A program made the translations under genes and the position numbers. Of a stretch of DNA of 64,000 nucleotides, positions 34,907 to 45,193 are shown one piece after another. The stretch is from Francisella endosymbiont of Ornithodoros moubata (lineage in GTDB: Bacteria; Pseudomonadota; Gammaproteobacteria; Francisellales; Francisellaceae). The notes under the pieces are model-generated. The model was not told the origin of the DNA. It ran no database searches and was given only the letters and a program-made list of their open reading frames with translations. Positions within the stretch are counted from its first letter, which is position 1; every line of letters begins with the position of its first letter. The stretch spans positions 124,001 to 188,000 of the forward strand of contig LVCE01000004.1 in assembly GCA_002095075.2 (NCBI GenBank). Direction: 5' to 3'.

Positions 34907-36322
34907 TTAGTTACTGTAATTGCGTATCTGAGCTAAACTCTGCTCAAACTTGATTTCACCATTATCATAATATGTTTGTAGTTGTGTCTCATGGTGGTAT
35001 TCACCAAGAGCATAACTGTCATCAAGAACTATAGTTTTATAATTTCCCTTATCATCTTTTATTAAATCAAGACGCCCCTGTTTTGATTTTTTAGCTAGAT
35101 CTGTAATAGGTTCTTTTTTGACACCTATTAGAGTATTTCCACGCATAATTGCTGAACACTTGATTGCAAATTTGAAACTATCTCTATTTACTGATGATTC
35201 ATGATTACCTTGCAACAACGCCCCACCCATACCAAAAGCCATATTCTCCGCTGAGTAACCTTTTGCTTTCATCGCTGCTAAAACTTTCTTTGCTAAGCTA
35301 ATACTTACGCTATCACCTTGAATCAAAGCGACTCTATTTAGAACTTTGTATCCTTTAGAGTTTAACCTACTACCATAACCTTTATCTAACTCACATAATG
35401 CATATAAGATATTATCAACCGCATCTCCAGAATCAGGGCGAATAACTAAATTTGCTTTTTTAGCTGTAACCTTATCCTTTAAATCAATCCATGTTTGAAT
35501 TGCTTTTTTGAAGTCCCAACTATCAGAAACACAAGCATATAAAATACTATTATCACCAAATTGTGTTATCATATTTTCAAAAGCCTGATGCTCACACTCA
35601 GTGCCGACACCCCAGCTTGTCATAGTTGAATGTTCACTCGCAGGAATTGAAAATCCAGCCATATTCTCAGCATAAAATTCTTTACAAACATGTAATGCTG
35701 CTAATGTATCTGTACCTAAAAAATTAGTTAGATGTGCCGCACCGCCAATCCCAGCTGACTCTTCTGACGAAACACCTCTATAACCAAAATCATGAAGCAT
35801 AAAGTCTAATTTATCTAAACTATCTGCTGTCTCAAATAGATATTTCTTTATTACCTGTTTTATATTAAAACTAATTGTTGCTACAGTTGTTGGATACCAT
35901 ACTTTTAAAAGTAAAGTCTCAGCAAATCCAGGTAACCAAAATAGTTCTTTATCGGTACTTTCTATAGTCATCAAAACATTATGCAAAGGAACTAGACTAC
36001 CCTCTCTAACTGCACGAATTCTAATTGGTAAATAACCATTGTAAATATTTAATATCTTCTCAAATCCAACGCGATAAAATGGTAACCCATGAGCTAATAA
36101 GATTTTCTCTGCAGCATCTATCATTTGTTGAGTTATCGGTTGAGATAAATATTTTTTTATATAATATTGCAAGCCAAAAAACTTAGTATGATTACCTAAA
36201 TCTTGATTTGCTGTACCACGACTTTCTAGATAAAAATGTAGATAGCTAGTATCTTTAGGATATTGATACGGATGTGAATGCTTATAACTATCTGTCATTA
36301 GAAGCAGGTTATCAAAACTCAT
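34907..36322 (-). CDS. nadV: Nicotinamide phosphoribosyltransferase NadV (NAMPT type)
   Basis: Joins nicotinamide and PRPP to NMN, a direct NAD salvage route. The protein is 471 residues. The N terminus MSFDNLLLMTDSYKHSHPYQ and YLHFYLESRG are characteristic. They are followed by FMLHDFGYRGVSSEESAGIG (with the active-site region), NFLGTDTLAAL, SIPASEHSTMTSWG, LVIRPDSGDAV (phosphate binding) and AFGMGGALLQ. It is intact although almost everything around it on this strand is broken. That suggests NAD salvage is still selected for, as expected in an intracellular bacterium. No start ambiguity is seen. Confidence 0.96.
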   Translation of the reverse strand: MSFDNLLLMTDSYKHSHPYQYPKDTSYLHFYLESRGTANQDLGNHTKFFGLQYYIKKYLSQPITQQMIDAAEKILLAHGLPFYRVGFEKILNIYNGYLPIRIRAVREGSLVPLHNVLMTIESTDKELFWLPGFAETLLLKVWYPTTVATISFNIKQVIKKYLFETADSLDKLDFMLHDFGYRGVSSEESAGIGGAAHLTNFLGTDTLAALHVCKEFYAENMAGFSIPASEHSTMTSWGVGTECEHQAFENMITQFGDNSILYACVSDSWDFKKAIQTWIDLKDKVTAKKANLVIRPDSGDAVDNILYALCELDKGYGSRLNSKGYKVLNRVALIQGDSVSISLAKKVLAAMKAKGYSAENMAFGMGGALLQGNHESSVNRDSFKFAIKCSAIMRGNTLIGVKKEPITDLAKKSKQGRLDLIKDDKGNYKTIVLDDSYALGEYHHETQLQTYYDNGEIKFEQSLAQIRNYSN

Positions 36323-36392
36323 AATATAATTTACTAGTAAATAACAGAAATTATAAACTTATATAGGATGAGAATAAAATAATAAATATAGA

Positions 36393-37390
36393 TTAAAGAA
36401 CTGAAAATAAGTTTTTAGGCTCTTTTATTGGCGGAACCATGTCCATCTGACTGCCAATATCATATTTTTCAGCTAGATCTAAAGTTAAGAGTAAAGTGGA
36501 GAAATCTTCAATTGCAAAACCTACAGAATGTAGATTGTGATTTCCTTATCATTTTCATGCCCTTTCTGCCTGTTAAGATTTCCCAAACTTCAGCATGAAG
36601 TACTTGTTCTACCTCTTGCGGAGATAAATTTTGAATTTCGCCCTCAATCATTGACTGCTCTTATACTCAACTACAACCTTACCCCTCAATATCAAGCTCA
36701 GTTTTACCAGGGCAAGCCACCTAGACCACTGATATGAACACCTTCTTTGATACATTCATTTTCAATAACAATTGCATGAATTTTACATGCAGTGCATACA
36801 ACGATAATTATCAGCACCTTCACAAGCCTCTTTAGCACTATCACATGCTATAAATTCAAGATCGACATCTTTCATATTATTAGCATATTTTTTATAGTTT
36901 GTTGATCTATATCAAAATATCTAACTGTCTGTATAGATCTAATCAATTTATGTGCTAAAGTTTGAAACTCACTCTGTGCTCCTATACCTATTAGTACCAT
37001 CGTTTTACTATCTTTACGCGCTAGATAATCAGTTGCTAAAATTGTTGTAGCTGTTGTTCTTAGTGCAGTAAGAATTGTCATTTAAGATATTAAAAATGGA
37101 TAACCATACTTGATTTCACTAAGCTGTCCTGTAGCAATTACTGTTTGTTTAACATATTTTATATTACCTGGATGACCATTTACATACTTATAGGTAAATA
37201 GTTTCTTATCTGCTGTCGGCATAAGTTCTAAAACGCCACCTAGTACATGTGCTGCATAGCGTGGAGACTTATCAAATTCACTTCAGCAAATAAAATCTTG
37301 TTTTATATACTCAACAAGATCTGTTATGAAATTATTAAAATCATGTATTTGCTCTATTTTTGCCATATCTTGGACTGATAAAATTCTCAT
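36393..37390 (-). pseudogene. Ornithine cyclodeaminase/mu-crystallin-family gene, multiply broken
   Basis: Reads MRILSVQDMAKIEQIHDF, then SEFDKSPRYAAHVLGGVLE, TYKYVNGHPGNIKY, MTILTALRTTATTILATDYLA, VLIGIGAQSEFQTLAH and the end IGSQMDMVPPIKEP. The Rossmann motif GIGAQSEFQ and the RTTATT segment are typical of ornithine cyclodeaminases, which turn ornithine into proline. In the C-terminal half the frame changes several times (around 36540-36870) and a stop interrupts the N-terminal part near 37285. It lies next to a CtlX-like relic on the same strand, which would produce ornithine, so the two may once have been one catabolic unit. Confidence 0.85.
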
Positions 37391-37644
37391 ATTATGCCTA
37401 TTAATCGTTAACTTGTGTCATTGTAGTTTAGATATCTAATACTTGTAAATATTTATATATGGATGATTACTTTGTTACTACTAAGACATAACAATAGCTA
37501 AAATATCATAAAAATCAATTTCTAATATAGTATTACTATAAAAAATAACAACTAAAACAATTATACTATATAAAGTAACTTATAGATTAGATACGCTGAT
37601 AAAATAACTCAGTATAGTTAGCTTACATCAATTAAATAACTAGT

Positions 37645-38030
37645 CTAGCTATAAAAAACCTCAGCTAACACACATCTAGCATTACCCTCACCAACCACTT
37701 CGATATTTATAATATCGCAAGCTATAGATGTTGCATATTTATCAATCATTGCCAATTGACTTTGAGAAAAACCATTGTATGCAATTTGCGAGAGTATTAA
37801 AAAGCTTTTATCATCTTTATTTTTAACTCTAAAAAATTACCACACATTTGGTACATCTGCTCTAAGAATATATCTATTATTTATTTGACTGTTGAAGAGT
37901 TTTTAAAACAAGTTCTCTTTCTATAGCCGACTTTATAGGCTCAAAGCAAACTATAGCTAAATCATTGCCTTCTTTTGCCGTGCCGTAGGGTATTTATTTT
38001 TTCATCAGGAATAAAATAATCCATATTATT
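37645..38030 (-). pseudogene. C-terminal relic of a CtlX-like (arginine deiminase-related) hydrolase
   Basis: In mixed frames the minus strand gives EGNDLAIVCFEPIKSAIERE, then FLEQMYQMCGNFLEL, LSQIAYNGFSQSQLAMIDKY and the C-terminal block VVGEGNARCVLAEVFYS, ending with TAG at 37645. The GNARC-type ending with the catalytic Cys and the SLEQM...GN stretch match CtlX/citrullinase-like members of the amidinotransferase superfamily. The N-terminal two thirds are not recognisable. The 250 nt between this relic and the ornithine cyclodeaminase gene hold nothing I can identify. Confidence 0.68.
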
Positions 38031-38109
38031 TTCTGACTATATTTATTACCAACACACTCAATTTTGAAGAATTTAGCATTTCTCTTGAGAAATCAGCTAA
38101 ATACCTTTT

Positions 38110-38346
38110 TTACGCATCAAATATCAAATATCGTGTTTCTTCAAAGTTAAAAATATGTTCTGACTCATATTTAATTTCTCCTTCAAAATCATCTAAAACG
38201 AAATCATGACCAATAACTACTAGACAAATAGAATAAGCAACTCCCTCAACTTTATGACAATTTAATATTTCTGCCATTGGCTTTATTTGCACTCTACAGT
38301 TACATACACTAGTCCTAGTAGTAACTGTCTGCCATTGTTCTTTTTA
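38110..38346 (-). pseudogene. Unrecognised open fragment
   Basis: About 78 open codons without a good start. The segment includes VQIKPMAEILNCHKVEGVAY, ICLVVIGHDFVLDDFEGEI and YESEHIFNFEETRYLIFDA and then stops. The composition looks like genuine coding (mixed charged and hydrophobic residues), but I recognise no family. It does not continue the CtlX-like relic in an obvious way. Treat as the remnant of an unknown gene. Confidence 0.3.
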
Positions 38347-38833
38347 AAGTAGTAATTTATTGGTAGTTCAACCACTTTTTGTCTAGCATTTTTTCAGAAG
38401 TTCCTATATAAAACCGCTTACATTCAGGGCCATTTTATCATAATTCATGGAGACGTTAAGCTTTTGAATTAAGATAATTTTTAAAAAAATTACTTGTTGA
38501 AACTGGTTTATTAATAGATTTGATTAAAAGCTTTGTAATATTACTTATATTCCAATCTGCTCTTCTATTAATTACTACTAAAAATATTATTAAACTATAT
38601 ATAAGTACCACCTATAATTCATTAAAGCCAGAATATATCTCTTGAATACGTAATTGTAGAAAATTTAAAAGTCATACTTAAAAACTGTTTAATGTTTGAA
38701 TAATTAAGGCAAAATTTACTATCAATCTCCACTATAACATTACATCTAGCCTAGATTATATAAGCGTTCTGTAGAAAAGTATATATTTACTAGTTTTATA
38801 GATAGTTATATATCATAGTCCAAATAAGAATTA
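38347..38833. other. Decayed non-coding stretch
   Basis: No frame longer than about 40 codons and no recognisable motif on either strand. It is very AT-rich with scattered stops. It lies between two relics and is probably worn-down coding DNA. Confidence 0.5.
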
Positions 38834-39057
38834 TTATATGGTATAATACAAGGTTTCACAAACCCTTAGATTATCAAGGCCTGAAAAGTTTGGGGCACAT
38901 TTATCACAGAAATGCCCTTCACTACATATACGGCAATGGTGTCTATGATTCATGACAACGATTGTGTCACATTTTACCACTAGTAGTTGTCCATCCCTCT
39001 CGAGTTATCAAGAATACCAGTTTGACCAGTTCCAGAAAAATATATAACTAAGTTCAA
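38834..39057 (-). pseudogene. Relic with FYVE-like zinc-finger motif
   Basis: AAGGAG stands 7 nt before a TTG that begins LNLVIYFSGTGQTGILDNSR, so a gene start is likely. A frame change near 39000 then leads to VKCDTIVVMNHRHHCRICS, GHFCDKCAPNFSGLDNLRVC and a stop at 38834. RHHCRxC followed by CxxC is the core of FYVE phosphoinositide-binding zinc fingers, otherwise mostly eukaryotic and found in some intracellular bacterial effectors. Two of the eight expected Cys positions are missing. A neighbouring frame of the same DNA also reads as plausible protein (DTIAVYVVKGISVINVPQTF), so the zinc-finger reading may be a coincidence. Confidence 0.35.
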
Positions 39058-39354
39058 ACTTATCTCCTTACAATTTAGCAACTAAAAAATTGAAGCTATT
39101 CTATTAGTCTTAGAAACTAACAATATTTCAATTTATTTTATTCTTTGAATTAAGCTAGTAATTTAAAGTAGCTTTATATTTTAGGGTTTTCATGGAAAAC
39201 TAATTTATCTATGAAACAAAAATCCATTTATAAGCTGACAGATTTAATATTCCCAACCCCTAGGTTACACCAAATTTAAACTTTTACAGCTAAAATTACC
39301 ACCCGACCACTTTTCCTGTGGTTCGATCAAAAAGTTATCCTATATCATTTTAGC

Positions 39355-39632
39355 TTACTCGTCTTCAACGACGCTTTTAACCTTTTCTTTTAAGAGTTGT
39401 GATTCTGGAATTATCTTTTTATCTAAAAAATCTCAAAATCCTTGATTAATGTCTCTTTTATTTCATCTTTATTTATATCTTCATATATTAGTTCCAGCAG
39501 ACTTTATAAATTCAACCAGCTCATCAAAAATTTAGTATAGGAGTTGAAATCTCTCCTGTCATTTTAGGTAAAATAACTCCTATTTGTAATTTTAAACACT
39601 CTGTTAAAAAGTCTTGTCAATAAAGACTATCT
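39355..39632 (-). pseudogene. Unrecognised decayed gene
   Basis: Reading across frames gives LQIGVILPKMTGEISTP, then DELVEFIKSAGTNIYEDIN, IKETLIKDFEIFLDKKI and SQLLKEKVKSVVEDE before TAA at 39355. It is hydrophilic, helical and Lys/Glu-rich, with at least three frame breaks. I recognise no family. It lies upstream of the FYVE-like relic on the same strand and could have belonged to the same gene or operon. Confidence 0.3.
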
Positions 39633-39993
39633 TTTTAATAAATCACATATGACACTGTTAACAAAATACTTTATATATTTTTAACAAGCTATAATAAAAA
39701 AATATAAATTCGAATCTAATTTATTATATTTAGGCTTTCTATTTTCCTTAATATGAGCATAAAACCTATCGGTAGCAGATCTTACCTAACCTTATCAATA
39801 ACACTAGGAAATAAAAAGTTTTTACATTTAGCTATAATTGATTATCTAGCAGAGTTAAATATAAATGTTTTGAACTTTAAATCTATCTGCTGTAGCTTGT
39901 ATGTTAAACCTTCTAACCCTTTTATCAATAGCGCTTTTTGACGAAAATCTAGTGAACGAAATATTAAAACTAAAATATAGTGATTTAGCTATA
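39633..39993. other. AT-rich stretch without a convincing gene
   Basis: A 62-codon frame on the plus strand (39753-39941) is open, but it has no Shine-Dalgarno sequence and no family resemblance. Nothing else is visible. Confidence 0.4.
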
Positions 39994-41387
39994 TTACAGA
40001 ACTTGTTTTAATAAAATCCGCTCATAACAGCCTTCTTTAGTTAACCACACAAGAGTTATTTTTTGCGATTGTAGTGTAATAGTTGTGGTGTTATTATTAA
40101 TTTTTAGAGTGTAATTACCTTCAGCTAAGTTCTTAGAAAACAAATCAACATTCTTAGGTAAAAGATTCCAGCTTCTTTGATCTGCTTGAGTCGTTGCTAA
40201 GTTGTAAATAGATGTACCGATAGCAGCTAAAGCTACATAGTCTCCAGAAGATTTAATTGCTGCTACAGAAATTGCTATTTTGGTAACTAAACGCAAAACT
40301 TCTCTAGTCACAATTGCAGAATACTGATCAGCTAAAGACTTAGCTGCCATTGCAGTAGTATCAACCAATAAGGCGCTTTTGCCATGATCAATAAGCTCGT
40401 TATCTTTAAAAATCTTAATATCGGCACTTTGTGCTAGGTTATAAGGGCTGTAGTATGGCAAAGAAATTTTTTGTACACCAGCAGCTTGTTGAAAAATACA
40501 GTTATTGGAATATCAAACTTTTTTAGCGACTCAACCCAACCACTTTCATAGATAACTACAAGTTTCCCTGTCCTTGTGGATAGATATTGCCACCACTATC
40601 AAAAGCCTTTTTAATTTGTTGATAATCTGCGCTGACATATGGATTATCTGCCACAATCCTAAATGCATTACTCATTGATAGATTAACATTATTTAAATCT
40701 GTATCATATGATTGATATATTACCGCTTCTAAATAATAGCCAAAAGCATTCTCATAAGAGTTTCTTACTCTGTTAGCGATTGTTGCTAGCTGTCTGTACT
40801 GTTTTGAGTTTGAGATATTTGATGATATCTGCCTAGAATTAACATGACTTAACTGTTGATAATTTGTATCACGAGTTTGAGTAGCTAAATCTTTGGCTTG
40901 AAATGTTGCATACTGTGCATAGGATAGATTGCGGATACTTACAGCAGCATTTTCTAAATCATGCTGTTTTAGGTAATTAAGTGCTTGATAAGCATATAAA
41001 AAAGTTATCTCATAATCAGATATGTAATAATATCTTTCTTTATCACTTAACAGAGTTGCTTGAGTATCTTTAAGAATATTTCTAACTCTTATTTTGCTTC
41101 AGCTTCAGACTTAGCAACATACTCAGTTGCTTTGGTATATTTTTTTGTGATAAATATGTATTACCTATTAGTTGCTCAAAACGACCAGTCTCTAAAAATC
41201 CAATAGCTGCATCAACACCATCATTATCAAAAGTTTTTATAAACTTAGTTTCTACCGGCTTATATTGGCAAGTTTCTATAGCTTTTTTAGCATTCCCAAC
41301 TTTGCTAGGATGACTACTACCACTCAATGTAGCACAACTCGAAGTAATCCCACACAAAAGTAGTAGTAAACAACTCTTCGCTTTCAT
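39994..41387 (-). pseudogene. COG3014-like lipoprotein of the LpoB cluster, broken
   Basis: Begins MKAKSCLLLLLCGITSSCA, a lipoprotein signal with the lipobox ITSSC. TPR-like helices follow (FDNDGVDAAIGFLETGRF, YEITFLYAYQALNYLKQHDL, YENAFGYYLEAVIYQ), then a C-terminal region (DIKIFKDNELIDHGKSALL, DTTAMAAKSLADQYSAIVTR, DQRSWNLLPKN). This layout matches the COG3014 proteins that accompany LpoB/LPP20 genes in gammaproteobacteria. Frame breaks lie near 41130, 41095, 40570 and 40480. The 41082-41387 and 39994-40461 pieces are open. Its role is unknown. Context suggests outer-membrane or peptidoglycan-linked work. Confidence 0.75.
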
Positions 41388-41391
41388 AATG

Positions 41392-42378
41392 CTATTTAGT
41401 TAGATAAGCGCGTAAACCCGGTTGAACTTTAGCTAGACTACCATCAATCACTATACTAATAGAATATTTAGACATAACATCAGTAATTCTAACTTTTGCT
41501 AAAACTTTACTATCAAGTACAATATGTTGTCCAGTAGTAGGATCTAATATAACTCGACCATCTTGACGAACCTCATAGACACTTCCTTTGATAATTCTAG
41601 TACCACCTTAATTAAAATAAATCTCATCATCATCAACTTTCAAGACTTGAAGAGGATATATAGCTCCAATAACTTGGTCTGATATTGTCTTACCTAGCTG
41701 CTTACCTAAATATCTTAATAGTTGCATATAATTAGCATCATCGGCATTAGCATATTGGTTAGCAATATTTGTTGGTACTTCAATAGTAACAACATTTGAC
41801 CATTTAACCTCCATTGTCGCTAATTCTACCATACGATATGCCACAGTAGCAGAAACATTTAGTGTCGTAAACCCTTCACCATAGTATGAGGTTTTGTTTT
41901 TAGTTATATTTAGATTTAAAATATCGCCAGTAAGGATAAAGTCCACGTCTATTTTTTGATTAAGTTTTTCTTTCTCATTATCTGTATCAGAATTAAATAT
42001 ACGCTTAATTTCTTTTTCATAAGCTTTCTCATCATTGACATCATGATTTGATACTCTAAATTTACGTGACTGCGTGATTTGTGCAATTATAATATCATTT
42101 AAGCTTGCTTGAAGTTGCTCTTGGTCAATGTCACCATCTATCTTGGCTCCTTTTGTATCAAAAGGTAATATTGCAACTCTAAACATTTTTAGTTTACTAC
42201 GCTCATCTGCACCTTTGTAACCAACACTACTAGCTGAGCTAAGCATTGAACTTGCAGAGCTCATATTTGTACTACCTGAGAGCATACTAGTGCTTACTAA
42301 AGTGCTCTGTGCCGCAATAGCTGTAGCTGTGACAAAAGATATAGATGATACTAAAAGAGCAATTAATCTTTTTTGCAT
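41392..42378 (-). pseudogene. CsgG-like secreted protein with a single in-frame stop
   Basis: Starts with a signal peptide (MQKRLIALLVSSISFVTATA), a Ser-rich linker and then a CsgG/LpoB-like fold (FRVAILPFDTKGAKI, DIIIAQITQSRKFRV, VDFILTGDILNLNI, SATVAYRMVELATMEVKWS, LRYLGKQLGKTISDQVIGAI). Translation stops at TAA 41608. The same frame stays open for another 71 codons (GGTRIIKGSVYEVRQDGRV, DPTTGQHIVLDSKVLAKVRI) to TAG at 41392, exactly before the next gene. A CAA-to-TAA change is the simplest reading. The 256-residue truncated product has all of the CsgG-like part, so it may keep some function. Confidence 0.78.
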
Positions 42379-42395
42379 GGTTAAGGTCCTTAGTA

Positions 42396-43736
42396 TTAAT
42401 TTAGATACTTATTATCATCACTTTGTCTGATAATTACCTTACCATTTAGAGAACTTTGACCACTTTCAGTATTTTGGGTATTTTGCTTACGATACTCGTC
42501 ATAACTAAAGTTTTTAATCTTATTAGCCCTAGCTACTTGCTTAGGATCCCATTTAAGTACTATACCATAGACGATTTTCTCAGTACCTGGCAGCTTATAG
42601 CTCCATCTCTTGACAGTTTTAAGACCGATGATATCTAAATTAGTTTTTGGTTTGTAATATATCGATAGTGTTTTTTCAATATCTGTAGCATCTATTCTAA
42701 GTGTTTGTTGGGTCTTTGTATTTTTAGCCAGAGTACTTGATATATCCTCAGACATAGTCAATGCTTCTTGTGTCGACATCTGTCCTGCAATTAGAGTAAC
42801 AAGATTTGCTCTTGCCATAATTGCTGCTTGTTTGTATCCATAATCACTTGCTGAAACACCTTGAATACTCAGACCATTATAAAAACCTTGACTATAAGCT
42901 AAAATATATGGTTTGTTATCCTCACCAAAACCAACACGGATACCATAATCACCCATCATATCCTCACCTGACTTATCTTTATATAAGTCAGATGATGATT
43001 GACCACCTTTGCCAACTATTACTAACTCATTACCATGCTTAATATCCTCAAACAACCCTTTAATTTTGTCTGAGTAGATAACTATTACTCCAATAGCAGC
43101 ATTGCCGTCTTTCTCAACTACAAAAGTCTTAATTGGTAGTAATCCTGATAAATTACCAAAACCTATAGTTAAGCTTTTTATTGTCATTTGCTGGCTTAAT
43201 AGATATTTTTTCTTCTCTTCTGGTGTCGCAAAATCATTAGGATTTAGGCCTTGCTTTTTAAGCTGATTATCTAATTTTGCTTCATCAAGAGCCTTTTGCT
43301 TAGCATAAATAGTTGCTTGGGTTCCCTGTTTTGGTTTATCAGCATCTGTATCAACCTCATTCGCAGTTGAGCCTTGAGTATTATCTATACTTAAACTCTT
43401 ATCAACTTTGGCATTTGCTGAGATAAATGATATATACTCTTGCTTGGGCCTTTATTAATACTTTCTCAAATGCAAGCTGCACACTATCAACATAGTTCGA
43501 TTTTTTTGATTAACAGATGCTGTACCAATCGTAGAACCAACATAATCATACCTATCTCTGAGATTATTTTGATCAATGTAATTTTCCATAACATCATTTA
43601 ATATCTCTTCTGCTGATCTTTTATCTTGAGTAGTTGTCGCAATTGGTTTAGAGTCTACAGCTGTAGCATCTGCAGCAAATAATGAACTTGCTAGCAACGA
43701 CGAGGCAATTAATAAAGTTAAAATTTTCTTTTTCAT
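42396..43736 (-). pseudogene. Secreted envelope protein of the LpoB cluster, frameshifted
   Basis: Starts with a clear signal peptide (MKKKILTLLIASSLLASSLF, cut after FAA). It continues AEEILNDVMENYIDQNNLRD and is broken near 43498 and 43443. From there about 345 codons are open to 42396 (FATPEEKKKYLLSQQM, TIGFGNLSGLLPIKTFVVE, QAAIMARANLVTLIAGQMST, GIVLKWDPKQVARANKIK). The repeated position next to lpoB suggests the LPP20/DUF6844 type of companion, but I cannot name the family with certainty. The long 3' part lacks a signal peptide and so would not be exported. Confidence 0.72.
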
Positions 43737-43793
43737 ATAATATCTTCTTTTTAAGAATCTTAACAGTAATTAAGGATATCTAATTTTTATATC

Positions 43794-44401
43794 TTACCAA
43801 CCAAAAGTTGATTTAGTTTGAGATTTACGAATCTGTTTATCATCTTGCCATACAACCAAACCTGTTTTTAGATTTATCATTTTTAGTGTAGCTAAGAAGA
43901 ACTTAGATCTCTTATCACCATCAACATTAGTATTATCAATATCTTGGATAGAACCATAGACCATATATCTAGCACCGATATGCTGTCCAACCTTAGTTGC
44001 AGTAGCTTGATCAACCATACCACTATTTGCTTGATAGCCAAGTTGCTCACGGATATTTTTAATTTGTGATATATCTGTAACTTGGAATAACCCTGATTTT
44101 ATAATCTGCGTTTGCACTGTATTTGACAGCATAGTCGTATTTATATGCTCACGAGTCTCATTACTGATATTACTAAAAAACAATGTCCGGCATATCCATA
44201 TAAGTAATCCTTTTAACTGCAGGTGAATTAAGCATATCTTCAGCCATTTTGTTAGTTATAGCTTGTAAATCTGTTGAACTAAAATTTATAGATGTTGTAT
44301 CAACACCATTTGGATCTTCATATGCTACAGTAGTTTTACCACATGAACTAAGTACTAATACTAACCCAGCAGATATAGCTGTAAACAAAAGTTTTTTTCA
44401 T
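43794..44401 (-). pseudogene. lpoB: lpoB-like penicillin-binding-protein activator, two homopolymer frameshifts
   Basis: LpoB-like lipoproteins reach from the outer membrane to activate PBP1b. Restored reading begins MKKLLFTAISAGLVLVLSSC (lipobox LSSC), then SSTDLQAITNKMAEDMLNSP, SNISNETREHINTTML, IIKSGLFQVTDISQIKNIRE, QHIGARYMVYGSIQDIDN, KFFLATLKMINLKTGLVVW. These fit COG3417/LpoB. A run of seven A right after the ATG puts the signal peptide out of frame, and a T-run near 44175 causes a second shift. Both are one-base homopolymer changes. The open pieces are 44173-44388 and 43794-44183. Confidence 0.82.
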
Positions 44402-45193
44402 TTAATGTGTTGCTTTAAAAATTACTTATATAGCGATTATAACAAAAATAATTAATAATGTTATTGTTAATAAATAGTAAAAATTACTTTAGCGGTTGGC
44501 TCATAGTATATACACATACTGAGCCTATTTTCTTAATTGAGTATTGTTTGAAATTCTTGTTAAGATAATTTTTATAGATTTGTTAGTGTCATTTTTATTA
44601 CAAAAATACCTTTATCATTAATTTTTTTGCAACCTGTAGTAACTAACTTTGAGTTATATTGATGATTATTGTTGAGCCGAAAGCTACTCCATCATACTTG
44701 AGCATTTTGGCAATATTGTTAAAACCATTTCTTTATTACCAAAACATATTTTAGTGCATTGTTTTAATTGCAAAAACTACTATTAGTATCAGATAAACAT
44801 ACCATGGCACTAGTGTTAAAGCTGGAATTAACACCGCTAACATACATGCAAAAAGAACATACTAAAGAACAAAAGCCTTGATACGATGGCTTATTAGTTT
44901 TTAGGTATTGACGCACCTTTTAAATATATGAAATCAAATAAAAAAAATAAATGTATTACTATTATGCTGCAGTTAGAAACATTAATAAATAGACAACTTA
45001 AACTAAAGTGATGTCTAGTAAGCTAAACTGTTGTAACTTTTCTAATAAGAAATCTTCTTCATACATAACCAATTCCTCAGACTAATCATTTATCTACTCA
45101 TAACACTAACTTATAACAATAAGCTTTTAAATAGATTCACAAGCAGATTAGCTTGCGGAAGATATCAGTTAACAGAATAAGCACCATACTCAA
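44402..45193. other. Gene-free stretch with a faint membrane-protein relic
   Basis: No frame above 60 codons. On the minus strand around 44740-44930 a short hydrophobic piece (LAVLIPALTLVPWYVYLILI) suggests the ruin of a membrane protein. No family can be named. The rest is AT-rich with no motif that I can support. Confidence 0.4.

Noticed and set aside
39753..39941. 62-codon open frame on the plus strand
   Set aside because: No Shine-Dalgarno sequence and no recognisable motif in a decayed region; probably chance.
42180..42330. Ser-rich repeat in the CsgG-like protein as a tandem repeat array
   Set aside because: The SSASSM-type stretch is low in complexity but the DNA units are not regular; it is a linker after the signal peptide.
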